From: Ailurus styani
Lineage: Eukaryota > Chordata > Mammalia > Carnivora > Ailuridae
NCBI GenBank assembly: GCA_002007465.1
Contig: LNAC01000003.1
Location: 15,934,563-15,998,562, forward strand
DNA: 64,000 nucleotides
Reading direction: 5' to 3'
Shown here: in pieces, positions 12,301-24,200 of the stretch
How the letters are laid out: each line of letters starts with the position of its first letter
How positions within the stretch are numbered: position 1 is the first letter of the stretch
Made by a program: the position numbers and the translations under genes
Notes under the pieces: generated by a model
The model's database searches: none
The model's input: the letters and a program-made list of their open reading frames with translations, nothing else
What the model was told of the DNA's origin: nothing

Positions 12301-13092
12301 GTGCATCCTTGAGAATTCATTAATTCCTACAATGGCTTCTGTAGTTATAATGATTTCAGTTAACAATCAATCACATGCCACATTTGCTGTTTTATTAAAG
12401 TTAAACAATATGAGTATCAGAGTGTATCACTAGATTCTAGTCATCTTATAATAAGATTGTTAGTTACAAACACATAAAGCTTGTCTTAGTACTGATTTTT
12501 TAAAATTATATTTAATCATTTTAGATCTATTTTTCCACTTATTTTTTGTAAGATTTGTAGAATAATTTATAAATGTATAAGTAAATTTACATAAAATATC
12601 CATCTGTTAAAATAGTCCATAAATTTTTTGTTCCCTGAAAAGAATTGGTTAGTTTTTATTGAATGGACAATTACAGTTCTTTTGAAATGCATTTATACTG
12701 ATGGATATAATGCTCATTTCCATGATGGGGGAATCAAAGAAACAAACAAAAAGTAGATTGACAGATGCAGATGACATTATTAATAATGACCTTGCTTCTG
12801 GCAAAATAATTTCAAAATGTTACAAAATGAACTTTAGGACTATAAGAAAAAGAGGATCAATATTTAGGAAAGTGTTGATTAGAAATGACACCCTTTAAAC
12901 ATAAAAAAACAACAACAAAAAAACAGCACCTCAAACTTGGCCACTGCCCCTGGATTAAATTATGCTCATCTTAAGAAATAGAAGCTTAACTTAATAAAAG
13001 ACAAGATTTAATGAAATGTCATAGTAGGTATAAGGCTGCTGTACCTCTTCAAAACAGCCATCTCCTTATAGCCACACCAAAAGTGGTATATC
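9341..13092. other. Unassigned AT-rich sequence with one probable MIR
   Basis: No gene was seen. About 10,640-10,850 looks like a sense MIR ('tgctcatctgcaaaatggtc', 'ctaactgtgcct...aa'), low confidence. A C-run lies at 10,365-10,374, and the rest is AT-rich with no family I can name. Confidence 0.45.
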
Positions 13093-13106
13093 AAAACTAG
13101 GTAACA

Positions 13107-13299
13107 GGGCACCTGGGTGGCTCAGTGGGTTAAAGCCTCTGCCTTCGGCTCAGGTCATGATCTCAGCGTCCTGGGATCAAGGCCTGCATCAGGCTTCCTG
13201 CTGAGCAGGGAGCCTGCTTCCTCTTCTCTCTCTGCCTGCCTCTCTGCCTACTTGTGATCTCTCTCTCTGTCAAATAAATTAAAAAAAAAAAACAAAAAC
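13107..13299 (+). mobile_element. CAN-SINE, plus, young GTGGGTTAAAGCC type
   Basis: GGGCACCTGGGTGGCTCAGTGGGTTAAAGCC head, near-intact tRNA-like centre, CT body and A-rich tail. CTAGGTAACA at 13097-13106 and 13300-13309 is a perfect 10-bp target duplication. Confidence 0.96.
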
Positions 13300-13424
13300 C
13301 TAGGTAACAAAGAAGTTAGGTCATGTAAGATATTATAAAAATTTATTTTTGGCTAGGTATCAGTTATCTCAGAGCATACATATTTATGTATTTATTTTGA
13401 TAAGTATAATTTTTTCAAATTTCA

Positions 13425-14095
13425 TTTTATGTTTTTTAACTTTTTATTTTAATTCCAGTTAACATATAATATTAGCTTTGGGAGTAGCATTTAGTGATTG
13501 ATCACTTACATACAATACCCAGTGCTCATCACAAGTGCCCTCCTTAATACCCATCACCCCTTTAGCCCTTGTCCCCACCCACCCCCCTTCCCGCAACTCT
13601 CCATTTGTTCTCTATAGGTAAGAGTCTCTTTTATGGTTTGCCTCCCTCCATCTTCCTCTTTTTTTTCCCCATGTTCATCTGTTTTGTTTCTTAAATTACA
13701 CATATGAGTGAAATCATATGGGATTTGTCTTTCTCTGACTGACTTATTTTGCTTAGCATAAGACATTCTAGCTCCATCCCCATTGTTGCAAATGGCAAGA
13801 TTTCACTCTTTCAGATGGCTGAGTAATATTCCATTGCACATATATATATCGCCTCTTCTTTATCTATAAAGAGGAACTTTGGGCTCTTTCTATAATTTGG
13901 TTATTGTGGACGTTGCTGCTATAAAAACTGGGGGGAATGTGCCCCTTCAAAACATTATTTTTGTATCCTTTTGGTAAATTCTACTAGTGCAATAACTGGG
14001 TCACAGGTTAGTTCTATTTTTAACATTTTGAGGAAACTCCATACTATTTTTCACAGTGGCTGTACCAGCTTTCATTCCTACCAACAGTCTAAGAA
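13425..14095 (-). mobile_element. Carnivore L1 3' end, minus, 5'-truncated
   Basis: Left edge is the L1 terminus ('tttttaactttttattttaattccagttaac'). The 3'-UTR landmarks follow (CACAAGTGCCCTCCTTAATA, 'cccatcaccc', 'gtctttctctgactgac', 'gctgagtaatattccattg'), and it breaks off in ORF2 3' sequence near 'ctgtaccagctttcattc'. No coding capacity. It is a typical 5'-truncated insertion. Confidence 0.9.
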
Positions 14096-14310
14096 AACCT
14101 ATATATTTAGAGACTACTAAATCATGTATTAAAATTTACTTTGATTTGTCTTCAAGTATTTTGTTGTTGTTATTGTTCTATTCCTTTCAGGCCAAATCCA
14201 CTCCCTTTGATGTTTTTTCCCAGCATCGCATAATTTTATATTACTATTCAAAATTTTATGAATTTTAATTGTTTTATCATGACAACAATTTATTTTAAAA
14301 CCTTTCATTC

Positions 14311-14505
14311 TTGGTTAAGCATCTGCCTTTGGCTGAGGTCATGATCCCAGGGTCCTGGGATTGAGTCCTGCAGCAGGCTCTCTGCTCAGCAGGAAGCCAG
14401 CTTCTCCCTCTCCCTCTGCCTGCTGCTCTGCCTACTTATGTTCTCTTTCTCTCTCTCTCTCTCTCTGTCAAATAAATAAAATCTTAAAAAATAAAGTAAA
14501 ATAAA
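14311..14505 (+). mobile_element. CAN-SINE, plus, 5'-truncated head
   Basis: Starts within the head (TTGGTTAAGCATCTGCC), lacking the GGGCGCCTGGGTGGCTCAG start. The centre, (CT)n body and AATAAATAAAATCTT tail are present. The loss of the 5' end removes most of the A box. Confidence 0.93.
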
Positions 14506-15300
14506 ATGTGTTAATGTGACTTTATGTATATTTATGTTTTACTTATAATTATACCCAAGCACATTTAGCTTTCTTATCAAAAATTCACAATTGAGCTTCA
14601 GAAGTTGTCATCTAGTATCTCAGCAAAAGATGACAAAGTTTAGAGGCTGGTATTATAAACATTTCAGTTTCCTTTAATTTTGATTAAACTTAATTTTTAA
14701 ATTTTTTAATAAAATTTTTAAATAATTAGTGATGGTGATGTATGACTATTGGTGACATTAAAATCAATGGGTCATTGATTACTAAATATTAAAAATGAGT
14801 ACTCTGAAATTGAATAATCATAATACGTGAGTTGACTGGAATGCTTAAAAAAGTGTTCAAATTTTCATGAATGTGAAATAAATAACTAGCTAAGATTATA
14901 CCCTGTAACTTGAGGAATGGCATCCAAACCTTACTCTCTAAAATTACCCTGTGTCCAGTCTATACTTTGGTTTGAAAGACATCTTGCTGCTCGGTATTAC
15001 ATATAAGATCAAGAGTCCCCTGTCTCTGACGTGTAAGTGCATTTTTCTCGAGTACACCTTTCATGAAAGGTGCATTTGGAACTAAAAGGGAAGGGAAGAG
15101 GAAGGGAAGGGCAGCAATTGCATTTTTACAGAATATTTTGTATGAATTATTTTTTGCCTTCCTTAGAAAATAACATTTTCTTGAATACTATTGCAACGTG
15201 GCAGAGGACTTGGCTAAAACAGTATTCTGTTGAATGGATGGTAAAATGAATAAGCGATAAACTTAGATGTCTAGCTGAGCAGATTTCTAAGCAAAGTGTT
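14506..15300. other. Unassigned AT-rich sequence
   Basis: No gene or named repeat. A purine-rich run (AAGGGAAGGGAAGAGG) lies near 15,087-15,110. Confidence 0.45.
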
Positions 15301-16244
15301 AAAAGCTGGGGCCTGATTTCTCTTTCTTGCTTGTATTGAAATGACGGAGGAGAAAGATAATGTGAAGAAGAACTTGTTAAGCAAAAAGAAACTAGAACTT
15401 GAAGATTTGGAAATTCTCAGCCTATCTACATTGCAAATATATGTATATCATAGGAGAGTATGTTTTGGGGATAATGCCAAGTATGGTGAAACAGAAGTTT
15501 GCTAAAGAGATTTGGTGTGTGAATTGTGGATCCAATGAACCATTTCATTTGAAATGCTGCCAGCTTGGACTGAAGGAGGAAAAGATAGGATAAAATGAAG
15601 GAAGACTGTTGGCTTCATGGCATTATATAGGCAGAAAATGGACTGATGGAGCTATTTAGTCATGAACATGTGTTATCTTTCAGGAGAAAGGAAGAATAAG
15701 CCCAAAGATAGTTTAAAAACCAGGGAGGTTACCACTGCCATCAAAGGTCCAGAGGTATAGGCCCGAGGGCAGTGCCATCTCCAATTTCAAGAGAGGCCAC
15801 TGTCAAGCAGGGAGGGATCCTGGTGGGCCTAGAAAGCAGGACAGCTACCCTGTTGGACCTGGAATACAGAGCATCATGCCAAAAAGGATTAGTTTCATGC
15901 TAAAATCTAATGGAACTTGCCTGCTAGATTTTAGACTTTCTTAGGGCCCAAAACTCTTTCAATTTCTCCTTTTTGGAATTGAAATGTCTATTCTATATCT
16001 GCCCCACCATTGTATGTTTGAAACAGTCAACTTGTCTGGCTTCACAGGTTCTTATCTGGAGTGGAATTTAGCCTCAAAATGAATCACCTCTTGCATCTCA
16101 ACCATACCTGATTTGGATGATATTTAGATGTGATATTAGACTTACAGTTGATCTCAAATTGGGTTAAGACTTTTGGAAATGTTGGAATACAGTGAATGCG
16201 TTTTTCATGTTAGAAGGATATGAATATTTGGGAGCAAGTGGGCA
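15301..16244 (+). mobile_element. ERVL-MaLR internal sequence (MLT1/MST-int-like)
   Basis: Landmarks of MaLR internal sequence run in order towards the LTR: 'gaacttgcctgctagattttagac' near 15,911, 'gccccaccattgtatgtttg' near 16,000, 'cttcacaggttcttatctggag' near 16,040, 'gatgatatttagatg' near 16,115 and 'gggttaagacttttggaaatgttgg' near 16,160. It is immediately followed by an LTR in the same orientation. MaLRs are non-coding endogenous retrovirus-like elements. The 64-codon frame at 15,399-15,593 is not a retroviral gene. The left limit is approximate. Confidence 0.8.
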
Positions 16245-16672
16245 TGGTCCTATGGGTTGAATAATGTCTCCCCTCCCCTCCCCTCCCCTCCCCCCCCATT
16301 CTTATGTTGAAATCTTAATCCCAAATACCTTAGAATGTGAAATTATTTAGAAATAGGGTCATTGCAAATGTAATTAAATGAGGTCATTAGGATAGACCTG
16401 ATCCAAAATGATGCTCTTTTAAAAACAGAAATTTGGACACACACACAGTTATATATAGAGGGAAAATGATGTATGACAGAAGAAGAACCATATCTATAAA
16501 CCAAGGAGAGAGGCTTAAAACAGATCTTTCCCTCATAGGTTTTATGAGGAACTAACCCTGTTGACACCTTGACTTTGGACTTCCAAAATCAGTGGAAGAA
16601 AATGAATTTCTGTCATTTAACACACACCCCCCTTTTTGTGGTACTTTGTTATAATCCTAGAAAATGAAAACA
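16245..16672 (+). mobile_element. MaLR LTR (MLT1-like), plus
   Basis: Begins TGG...ATGGGTTGAATAATG. It contains 'atgttgaaatcttaatccc', 'gaatgtgaaattatttagaaatagggtc', 'gaggtcattagg', 'ttgacaccttgactttgga', 'tttctgtcatttaa' and 'gtggtactttgttataatcc', and ends near AAAACA at 16,672. A (CCCCT)n run at 16,268-16,298 replaces part of the 5' end. It is the 3' LTR of the internal sequence just upstream. No 5' LTR is seen. Confidence 0.8.
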
Positions 16673-18038
16673 GTAAGAAACATCTGTTTTTGTCATATAA
16701 ATTTTATTTTTAAAATTTTGGGATATTTAAAGTAGTTCAAATTTTAATTATTTAATTTTTATTTTTAGAATATATGGAAATAAAAATATGACAAAAATTC
16801 TAAAGACATTAACATGTATTTTCCCCATGTCTTCAAATCAGCCTATGTATTTGCATATTTGTAGAAACTTCTCCTGGTTTCTTACCTTAAACATTATTAC
16901 ATCTGCATATTATTTATACGTAGGTAAATATAGTTTTAAAAATACTATACATATTTTATATATTATATTTAATATATATTATATTTGGGTAGGATATATA
17001 TATTGGAGTAGGATATATATATATATATATATATATCCTACCCCAAATTATGGGCCTTAAAATCTATGTTAAAAATTAATATATGTATATACATATATTT
17101 TAATATATAGCTCATCATATGTATAAAATGTTAACAAATCTGAGATTTTTATGCATTTTTTTCATTATTGTCCAGTGATAAATTATTATAAATGATCACA
17201 AAAACTGTTGTTATGGATACATATTGTCATGTTATTTTTTAAAATTTTCTACTTAGTCTGAATACTAGCAAACGCTAGTTCCATTGTTTCTTCATCAGTC
17301 TTGAAAATATCACTTTAAAACTATGTTTAGTTAAAAACATTTTTCCTATTTTTCTAGTTAGTATATAGGTGGTTACTAAAACCCAGGGGTTTTATGATTC
17401 AGAAAATATATAGGTCATAGCACTTGATGATACTTTAAAGCTGGCTCACAACTGTACAATTAAGTACAATTAATACAAATAGTACTATTAAGATTGATAT
17501 ATTTTACTCTAACACTATTCCAGTGAAAAATACGTGTGTCATCCTGGCAGGAATAAAACTGAGTCCATGTTACATGAATATGTGCTACCTCTGATGAAAA
17601 TAAGGAAAAGTCTCACTAGAAGAAAAAGCACATAGAAGAGAATTAATTGTCAAGCAGCTAATATAAAGTTAGGGAATTTGAGACTGTGTTTATCAGCTTG
17701 ATAAAATTATGCTTGCAAAATCAAAACTTAGATTGTGTATCACAAGGGAAATTTGGGGAGCAGCAGTTATTGTAAATGAGATCATGATGTTTTTAGATAC
17801 CTCTAAATTTTTTAGAGTTATGTGAGAGTATTTTATAATATTACATTAAAATTTTTAAACATGGCCATTTGGAACACATTATAACCATAAATTTCAGCCT
17901 TCTTTTCCCTATGGTTTGCTTCCTTTAAAGGTTATTTTTTTCATTTATTTTACGTTGGCACACTACTCCTTTCAGTGTTTCATTCCAGTTTACAAAATTC
18001 AGAAATTCTTTGGAAATTTCCTTGTCTAAGCAAGTTTT
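16673..18038. other. Unassigned very AT-rich sequence with a (TA)n hairpin
   Basis: No gene. 16,900-17,110 is dominated by TA dinucleotides. GGTAGGATATATATA near 16,987 and TATATATATCCTACCCC ending at 17,044 form inverted arms around a TA core. Confidence 0.5.
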
Positions 18039-18054
18039 AAGGAGAAGTGATTTT

Positions 18055-18255
18055 GGGTGCATGGGTGGCTCAGTCGGTTAAGTGTCTGCCTTTGGCTCAG
18101 GTCATGATCTCAGGGTCTTGGGATCGAGCCCCATGTCAGGCTGCCTGCTTAACGGGGAGCCTGCTTCCTCCTCTCTCTCTGCCTGCCTCTCTGCCTACTT
18201 GTGATCTCTCTCTCTCTCTCTCTGTCAAGTAAATAAATAAAATCTAAAAATAAAA
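18055..18255 (+). mobile_element. CAN-SINE, plus, with target duplication
   Basis: GGGTGCATGGGTGGCTCAGTC head and AAGTAAATAAATAAAATC tail. AAGGAGAAGTGATTTT at 18039-18054 and AAGGAGAAGTAATTT at 18256-18270 are the target duplication with slight divergence. The head is the CAGTCGGTTAAGTGTCTGCC type, distinct from the GTGGGTTAAAGCC copies. Confidence 0.95.
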
Positions 18256-18270
18256 AAGGAGAAGTAATTT

Positions 18271-19589
18271 CTATGGGAGGTGTGTAAAATACAGCAATAT
18301 TTTTATTTATTGCATTACATTATATTATAACTATAATCACACATCAAAGGGTGGAGGATATTATCTTCAAAATTCTATAATTAAGAAATATCTGGCCCAT
18401 TTGTGCAAAAAGAGAGTAGCTAAGTGAGCACCAATAGTAGCAGACACTCCTTTGACCTCTGGGGAGTGGGGCAAAGACAGTCTAGTCTCTGAGAGTTATA
18501 ATCCTCTCAGGTGTCTAGAGCAACAACAACCAATTTTCCCGTATTTTCTCAGCACTAGTCTCCCACTTGCTAGTTATTTTATTCTAGTTACATATAGATA
18601 CAGTTTAATTTAGCATTAATTCTATGTTCAATCCAGGTATCCAATACTTGCACAGTAAACGCAGTTGACTATGAAAGCAATCCACTCATTGTTTATCTCA
18701 AATGTATATATAAACAACTCTCACAAGGGGGTAAGAAGACCAATGGGACCTAAATACATACCTCAAAATATGGCTTATAATCCACTTAATCCAGTATTTT
18801 TAATTAAAATTATACATCTTACAACTCATGTGTTATTAAAACTCATTGACCAAGCTTGTCTATACATGAATCATACTGTTGAGATATTTGCTATTTACTT
18901 CAGAGGTGATACTGATATGCAATCTTAGAACTTACCACATTTATTTGGGGGCTCATATAATTTATCACTATAAATAAATCTGTTTCTTTTTGCCTTTCAT
19001 TCACAATATAGGAAACTATTTGAGGGCAGTTACATAGTATTATTTATACTTACTATCCACTGTTCAATATGGCATCTGTACATGGTAAGATCCCAATTCA
19101 TGCTATTTTTTAATTAAAACCTTTTATAACATAAAAATGTATAAATATATCTATTTGATAATTTATATCACCAAAATAATTATTTTATGTATATCACTAT
19201 ATTTAGAACATAAACTTAGATGAAATTCTCAATAATATGTTCTGTTTTAGAATCAAATAACCCTATAGAATTATAACATGAAATAGAAATGTAATACTTT
19301 TATTTTTTTACCAATGGCTAAGACATAGTTAAGAGGAAATTAATCAACTTACATAAAGTTAGAAGAAATTATGCAGAACTCAACAAAGAGGAATGTTAAA
19401 ATGAAAAACATAAAAATTAAGAGATGTGAAGGAGAAAACTACATATATATGTATTAGTCAATACATTTGGGGGGGCTCAGAAGATTAAGAAAGAAAAAAA
19501 AAGACAGGAAATGTCAGATACAGAGACTGTAACACAGGAAATATCAGAAGCTATACTGACTGTTAATGACTGTCCCCCAGAAACATGAC
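18271..19589. other. Unassigned AT-rich sequence
   Basis: No gene or named repeat was recognised. The 87-codon frame at 18,665-18,928 has no recognisable feature. Confidence 0.45.
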
Positions 19590-20307
19590 ATGTGGTGTGG
19601 ACCATCTTTTCATATATTTATTTGCAGTGTATATACCATCATTGGTGAGATGTCTATTAAGGTCTTTGGTCCATTTTTTAACCTGGTGTTTTTCTTATTT
19701 TGAGGTTTTAAGACATTTTGGTATATTTTGGATAAAAATCTTAGATTAGATATATAAATATTTTCTGATCTGTCACATTTTTTTCATTCTCCTAACAATG
19801 TCTTTCATAGAGTAGAAATTTTTAATGTTATTGAAGTCTAGCTTGTCAATTTTTTCCTTCATGGGTCGTACCTTTGGTGTTATATCTAAAAAGTCACCCA
19901 CCATAAGGACATCTAAGTTTTCTCCTGCTATCTTTTAGGAATTTTTATTCTTCAATTTTACACTTAGGATTTTAATCCATTTCACTAATTTCTGTGAAAG
20001 GCATAAGGTCTGCATTGAGTTTCATTTTTATGCATGTGGGTGTCCAGTTCTTCCAGCATTTGTTGAGAAGACTACCTTTACTCTGTTGTATTGCCTTTGC
20101 TTCTTTGTCAAATATCAGTTGATTATATTTATGAAAGTCTATTTCTGAGGTCTCTATTCTGTTCCATCGATCTATTTGTTCTTTCTCCAGTGCCACGCTG
20201 TTGTGATTACTATAGCTTTAAAGCAAGTCTCGAAGTCAGATAGTGTCAGTTCTCCAATTTAGTCATTCTCTTCAATATTGTGTCTTTGCAACTTCTGAAA
20301 GGCCTTG
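19590..20307 (-). mobile_element. Ancient L1 ORF2 part, minus (inverted half of a split element)
   Basis: Complement of L1 ORF2 C-terminal half: 'cattggtgagatgtctattaaggtctttggtcc', 'gtgtccagttcttccagcatttgttgagaag', 'tctattctgttccatcgatctat', 'actatagctttaaagcaag'. The translation on the minus strand at 20,196-19,972 shows L1-type residues (for example DRWNRIE). It is heavily decayed. Its right end is the more 5' part of the element and meets a (GT)n at 20,308 and then a sense L1 3' end. Confidence 0.82.
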
Positions 20308-20308
20308 A

Positions 20309-20337
<29 letters not shown>
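20308..20337. repeat. (GT)n microsatellite at an L1 inversion junction
   Basis: About 15 uninterrupted GT units, located exactly between the minus and plus halves of an old L1. Confidence 0.95.
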
Positions 20338-20339
<2 letters not shown>

Positions 20340-20950
20340 CTGGCAAAGAACAATTGTTTTCAATTATGCCCATACACTTTAAAGAATATCCATCAGAGCA
20401 AAATTTGCAATAGTCTTGAAATAGAAACAGTTCAACTATACAAGAATGGAAAATATAATGTAGCATATTCTCACAATAGAATGCAACACTAGAAAATGAA
20501 TGAGGCACACATACAACTATATAAATCAATGTCACCCAAAAAAATTATTCAAAGAAAGTGAATGACCAAAGTAAAAAAGAGTAACTCCATTCCTGTAAGA
20601 TAAAAATTGAAACTAGATTGTTGAGTAATATATATCTATGTATATATGTATAATATCTTAGATACCTATATCTATATATATCTATCTATATATATATACA
20701 TACACACATATGTATAGTTGTAAAATACAAAGAGAAACAAGGACATTGTTATCACAACTGTCAGGATTATGATTACCAATTAGGGGTAGAGAGCTAAGTT
20801 ATCCAGGAGGAACACTTGATAAAATGGTTTGATATGACATGCCCTGTTGTGCTAGGAGGTAGGTGCCTGAACCTCGAGGCTCTCCCTCATTGTATTGGCA
20901 CCTTAATGACAAAGAATTTATGCTACACACATATTGATTGGGTTTTCCTA
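20338..20950 (+). mobile_element. Ancient L1 3' end, plus (3' half of the split element)
   Basis: L1M 3'-end text in sense: 'gcccatacactttaaagaatatccatcagagc', 'atgcaacactagaaaatgaatgag', 'ataaatcaatgtcac', 'gagtaactccattcctg', 'actgtcaggattatgattaccaattaggggtag'. A (TA/TATC)n tract interrupts it at about 20,622-20,715. The clear 3' limit is lost; L1 similarity is firm to about 20,830. Confidence 0.7.
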
Positions 20951-21030
20951 TATTGTTGTTATGAACCGTGAATTGCTTACATTTGAGAAAGTGAGGTGTA
21001 GGTTTCGGTGTTTAAGAATTTTGTCTTTAG

Positions 21031-21236
21031 GGCGCCTGGGTGGCTCAGTGGGTTAAAGCCTCTGCTTTCGGCTCAGGTCATGATCTCAGCGTCCTGGGAT
21101 CGAGGCCCGCATCGGGCTCTCTGCTCAGCAGGGAGCCTGCTTCCTCCTCTCCCTGTCTCTCTGCCTGCCTCTCTGCCTACTTGTAATCTCTCTCTCTGTG
21201 TAAAATAAATAAATAAAATCTTACAAAAAAAAAAAA
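21031..21236 (+). mobile_element. CAN-SINE, plus, young, perfect 17-bp target duplication
   Basis: GGCGCCTGGGTGGCTCAGTG head, B-box region GGGATCGAGGCCCGC, tail AATAAATAAATAAAATCTTAC with A14. AAGAATTTTGTCTTTAG is present at 21014-21030 and 21237-21253 without a mismatch. This is among the freshest insertions in the window. Confidence 0.97.
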
Positions 21237-21253
21237 AAGAATTTTGTCTTTAG

Positions 21254-24200
21254 TGAATAATGTATCCAGGTATCCTGCCTTAGTTATTTTGGTCTCTGAT
21301 ACTGCACAAGAGTAGAGCATAGGTGGGTAGTGTAAGAGATGATCTATATTAAGTATGTATATCTGAATGTATACATCTATTATCTAGATACAATTGACAT
21401 CTTAAAAATGTTTTCCCTAGTATATATTTAGGTATGTTTCAATTTCAACAATTCTAAGTTTTCATAATTAAGAAAACTTTTCCTCTTCCTCCCTCAAAAA
21501 TATAATTTGAATCTTCCAGCTATTAAAATGTTGTGCCCAAATGACCCTTTCTTAAATGGTGCCACATCACCGATCAATCAATACTTGTTTTATTTTTTTA
21601 AACCAATCACATGTTTCATTCTTAGAATATTTTTCAAAAATATGTTTGAGTTTCCATGGGGCAGGGGAAATGTTTCCTTCCCTGGGCATGCTTGCAATAC
21701 ATCTTCTATTGTTTTTTGTATTTATGTCACAATTTTGATGGAGTTTTTAAAAAAGGGGTTTAATTTTCAGACTGTTGAAAAAAATATTTTGATAACTGTA
21801 GCCATGAATAATAGAAATTTGTAACTTTTGGGTTACTTAAAAGATAAAAGCATTTTGTATTCTTTTATATTGTCAGGTCTAAGCAAACCTCCCTATTAAA
21901 AATGAATAGTATGAACCTGTAAGTATAACTGGTTCGTTTTAACTCTAGATTTTTAAATATTTTTTTTATTAGAATAGAACATATCACTATTAGGACACTT
22001 TTAGGTTATTCTGTTGTATCATAATAAAGCCTCTTTGGTACATTTCTTAAAGAAGTTTAAATATTATATAGAAGAAGGGAGAAAAAATATTAGAGGTAAC
22101 TCATTTTTATTGGAAGATTTTCAATTTTAAGGGTCAATAAATACTATTTCCAGTAGTCTTCTCATTCTTTTTCATGTCCTTGACCTCTAACTTTCTGTCC
22201 CCTTAATTAAGTTGAATTTTTTTTCATGCTCTTGGATAATTTCCCCCTAGACATTTGGTTATGCCTGAATCCTTTGAACCATTAGTTTTTTGGTTTCTAT
22301 CAACTTCCCTTCTAAAATTTATGCCATCCTCTTTTCCCGAGAGAATAGCTAAGGGTCATAATTGACCTAGGTATATGTTATTTTAAAAGATAAGACAGAG
22401 TCTGAAGAACTAGAAAAGCATGTGTTTTCTTCAAGGTCCTTTATATATTTTCAAGGGGGAAACAGTTCAAAATTAGATAGGAAGGAAAATAGGAAAGGAA
22501 ATTTATGAGCTAAATTAGCATGAGACCAATTAGATTAGTCAATATGCCTGGAACTTCCACAGAGAGTTTGAGATTTGAGATTAAATCATCCATGGAGCCA
22601 ATGACTCTTTAGAAATAAGCCAATTACATTATTCACTGAATGTGTTGATGACCTAAGAATTTTTTATGGTCTTACACTAATGAAATTGCAGTACTATGTT
22701 GTAATCTGAAAGGATACTAGCTTCATTTAAAAAATATTCAGAATTTGAGTGTAGAGGTAGAAAATAAATCAGGTAAATAATAAAACAATTTAAAATATAT
22801 CTTTATTTTCTAATAATTCTGGCTTTATAGATTATTTAGGAACCAAATGTATAGATGGTTTAAACATCAAATTAACATTGTTCATAGATTGCAGAAACAT
22901 TACCCGTTTTCAGTAGTTAGGGAGCTAAATTAACCTAAATGAAGAGTATTTAGTTAAAGGGGGGAAAAATAAGTATCTTGATTAACAGTAGAGCAAATAG
23001 AATCACTAAGCAATATTTGTTTGTAGAAGTAGTCAAGTGAATTGATAAATGAGAGATTATAAATTTTTTTAGGTGATCAGAAAATACTTGTTAAATGTTG
23101 AAGAACTCTAGCACAAGCTTTTTTTCAACTGTAATATTTTTATGACAGAAAATTTATTTTGACTTAATATTATTTTAACCATAATCGTCAATGGCCATAT
23201 ACCCACAGAAGTAAATATTTAAAGCATATTTCCTTTTGTTGTCATTTTTCATCCTTCATATATTTTTCCTCTTTTAAAGTTATCTATTCATTCTGAGAAA
23301 TATTACATATTTTCACAAATCTCTGAATTTCTAATTTCTCTTTAGATAATATTCAATGAATATGTCTGGGACTAATAGATAAATAAATTAATGGTTAAGA
23401 GGAAAATACTATAAATATTTTTGCTCTGGAAAATAAAAAAAAATGTTAGGACATCCATGATTCAATTCAATTCTACATACATTTATCAAGATCTTAGTAT
23501 ATTCTTGGCACTAGATATAACTGTTACAGGCACTCATGATGAAATTAACTTGTCATAAGTATCATTTAACAAAATGAAACAGGTGGGGATAGAAAAACAG
23601 CATACATCCCACATAGTAATGATAAAACTATTTTTGGAAGCTTTGAGGTATTTATCTCTCTCTGAAATAAATATATTGAAATATATTGAACAAATTATTA
23701 ACATTGAAAACCATTAAACAGAGTTTAAGTTAAATATCCTACACCTAGTATTTTTTCTATATTGGTATTTAAGAATTTACCTATTTAATAATTTACCTAT
23801 AGATATTTCTATACAATAATTTAGTCTATCAAGGCACCATATTTCTACAAAATACACTTTTCCATAATCTTTCTGAAAAATAACCATTGGTATGTTTTCT
23901 CCAGTCTTACTCTATCTGCATTTAAAGTGAAAATTTAACAAATTATAGTTAATGAAGGATTTGACAAAGTACAATAACTGGAAATTGCCAATAATCTGTT
24001 TCTAATTTGTATTAGAAAAGAAAAATGAGCTGAGTCATTGAATGTATTTAAAAAGAAATTGCAGTTACTGTATATTGTGGCTAACAAGCTTTCAGGCACT
24101 GAATCATAGAAAGGTTAATACATGCTTAAGAAGCTGAAGAAAACCTTTATGGATTTTATAGGAAGATTTTCAAATACCAGTGATAATGAAACATTGTTTC

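Noticed and set aside
13107..13180. SINE heads as tRNA genes
   Set aside because: They keep A- and B-box-like words but lack a foldable cloverleaf with intact anticodon arm and are followed by SINE bodies and poly(A) tails.
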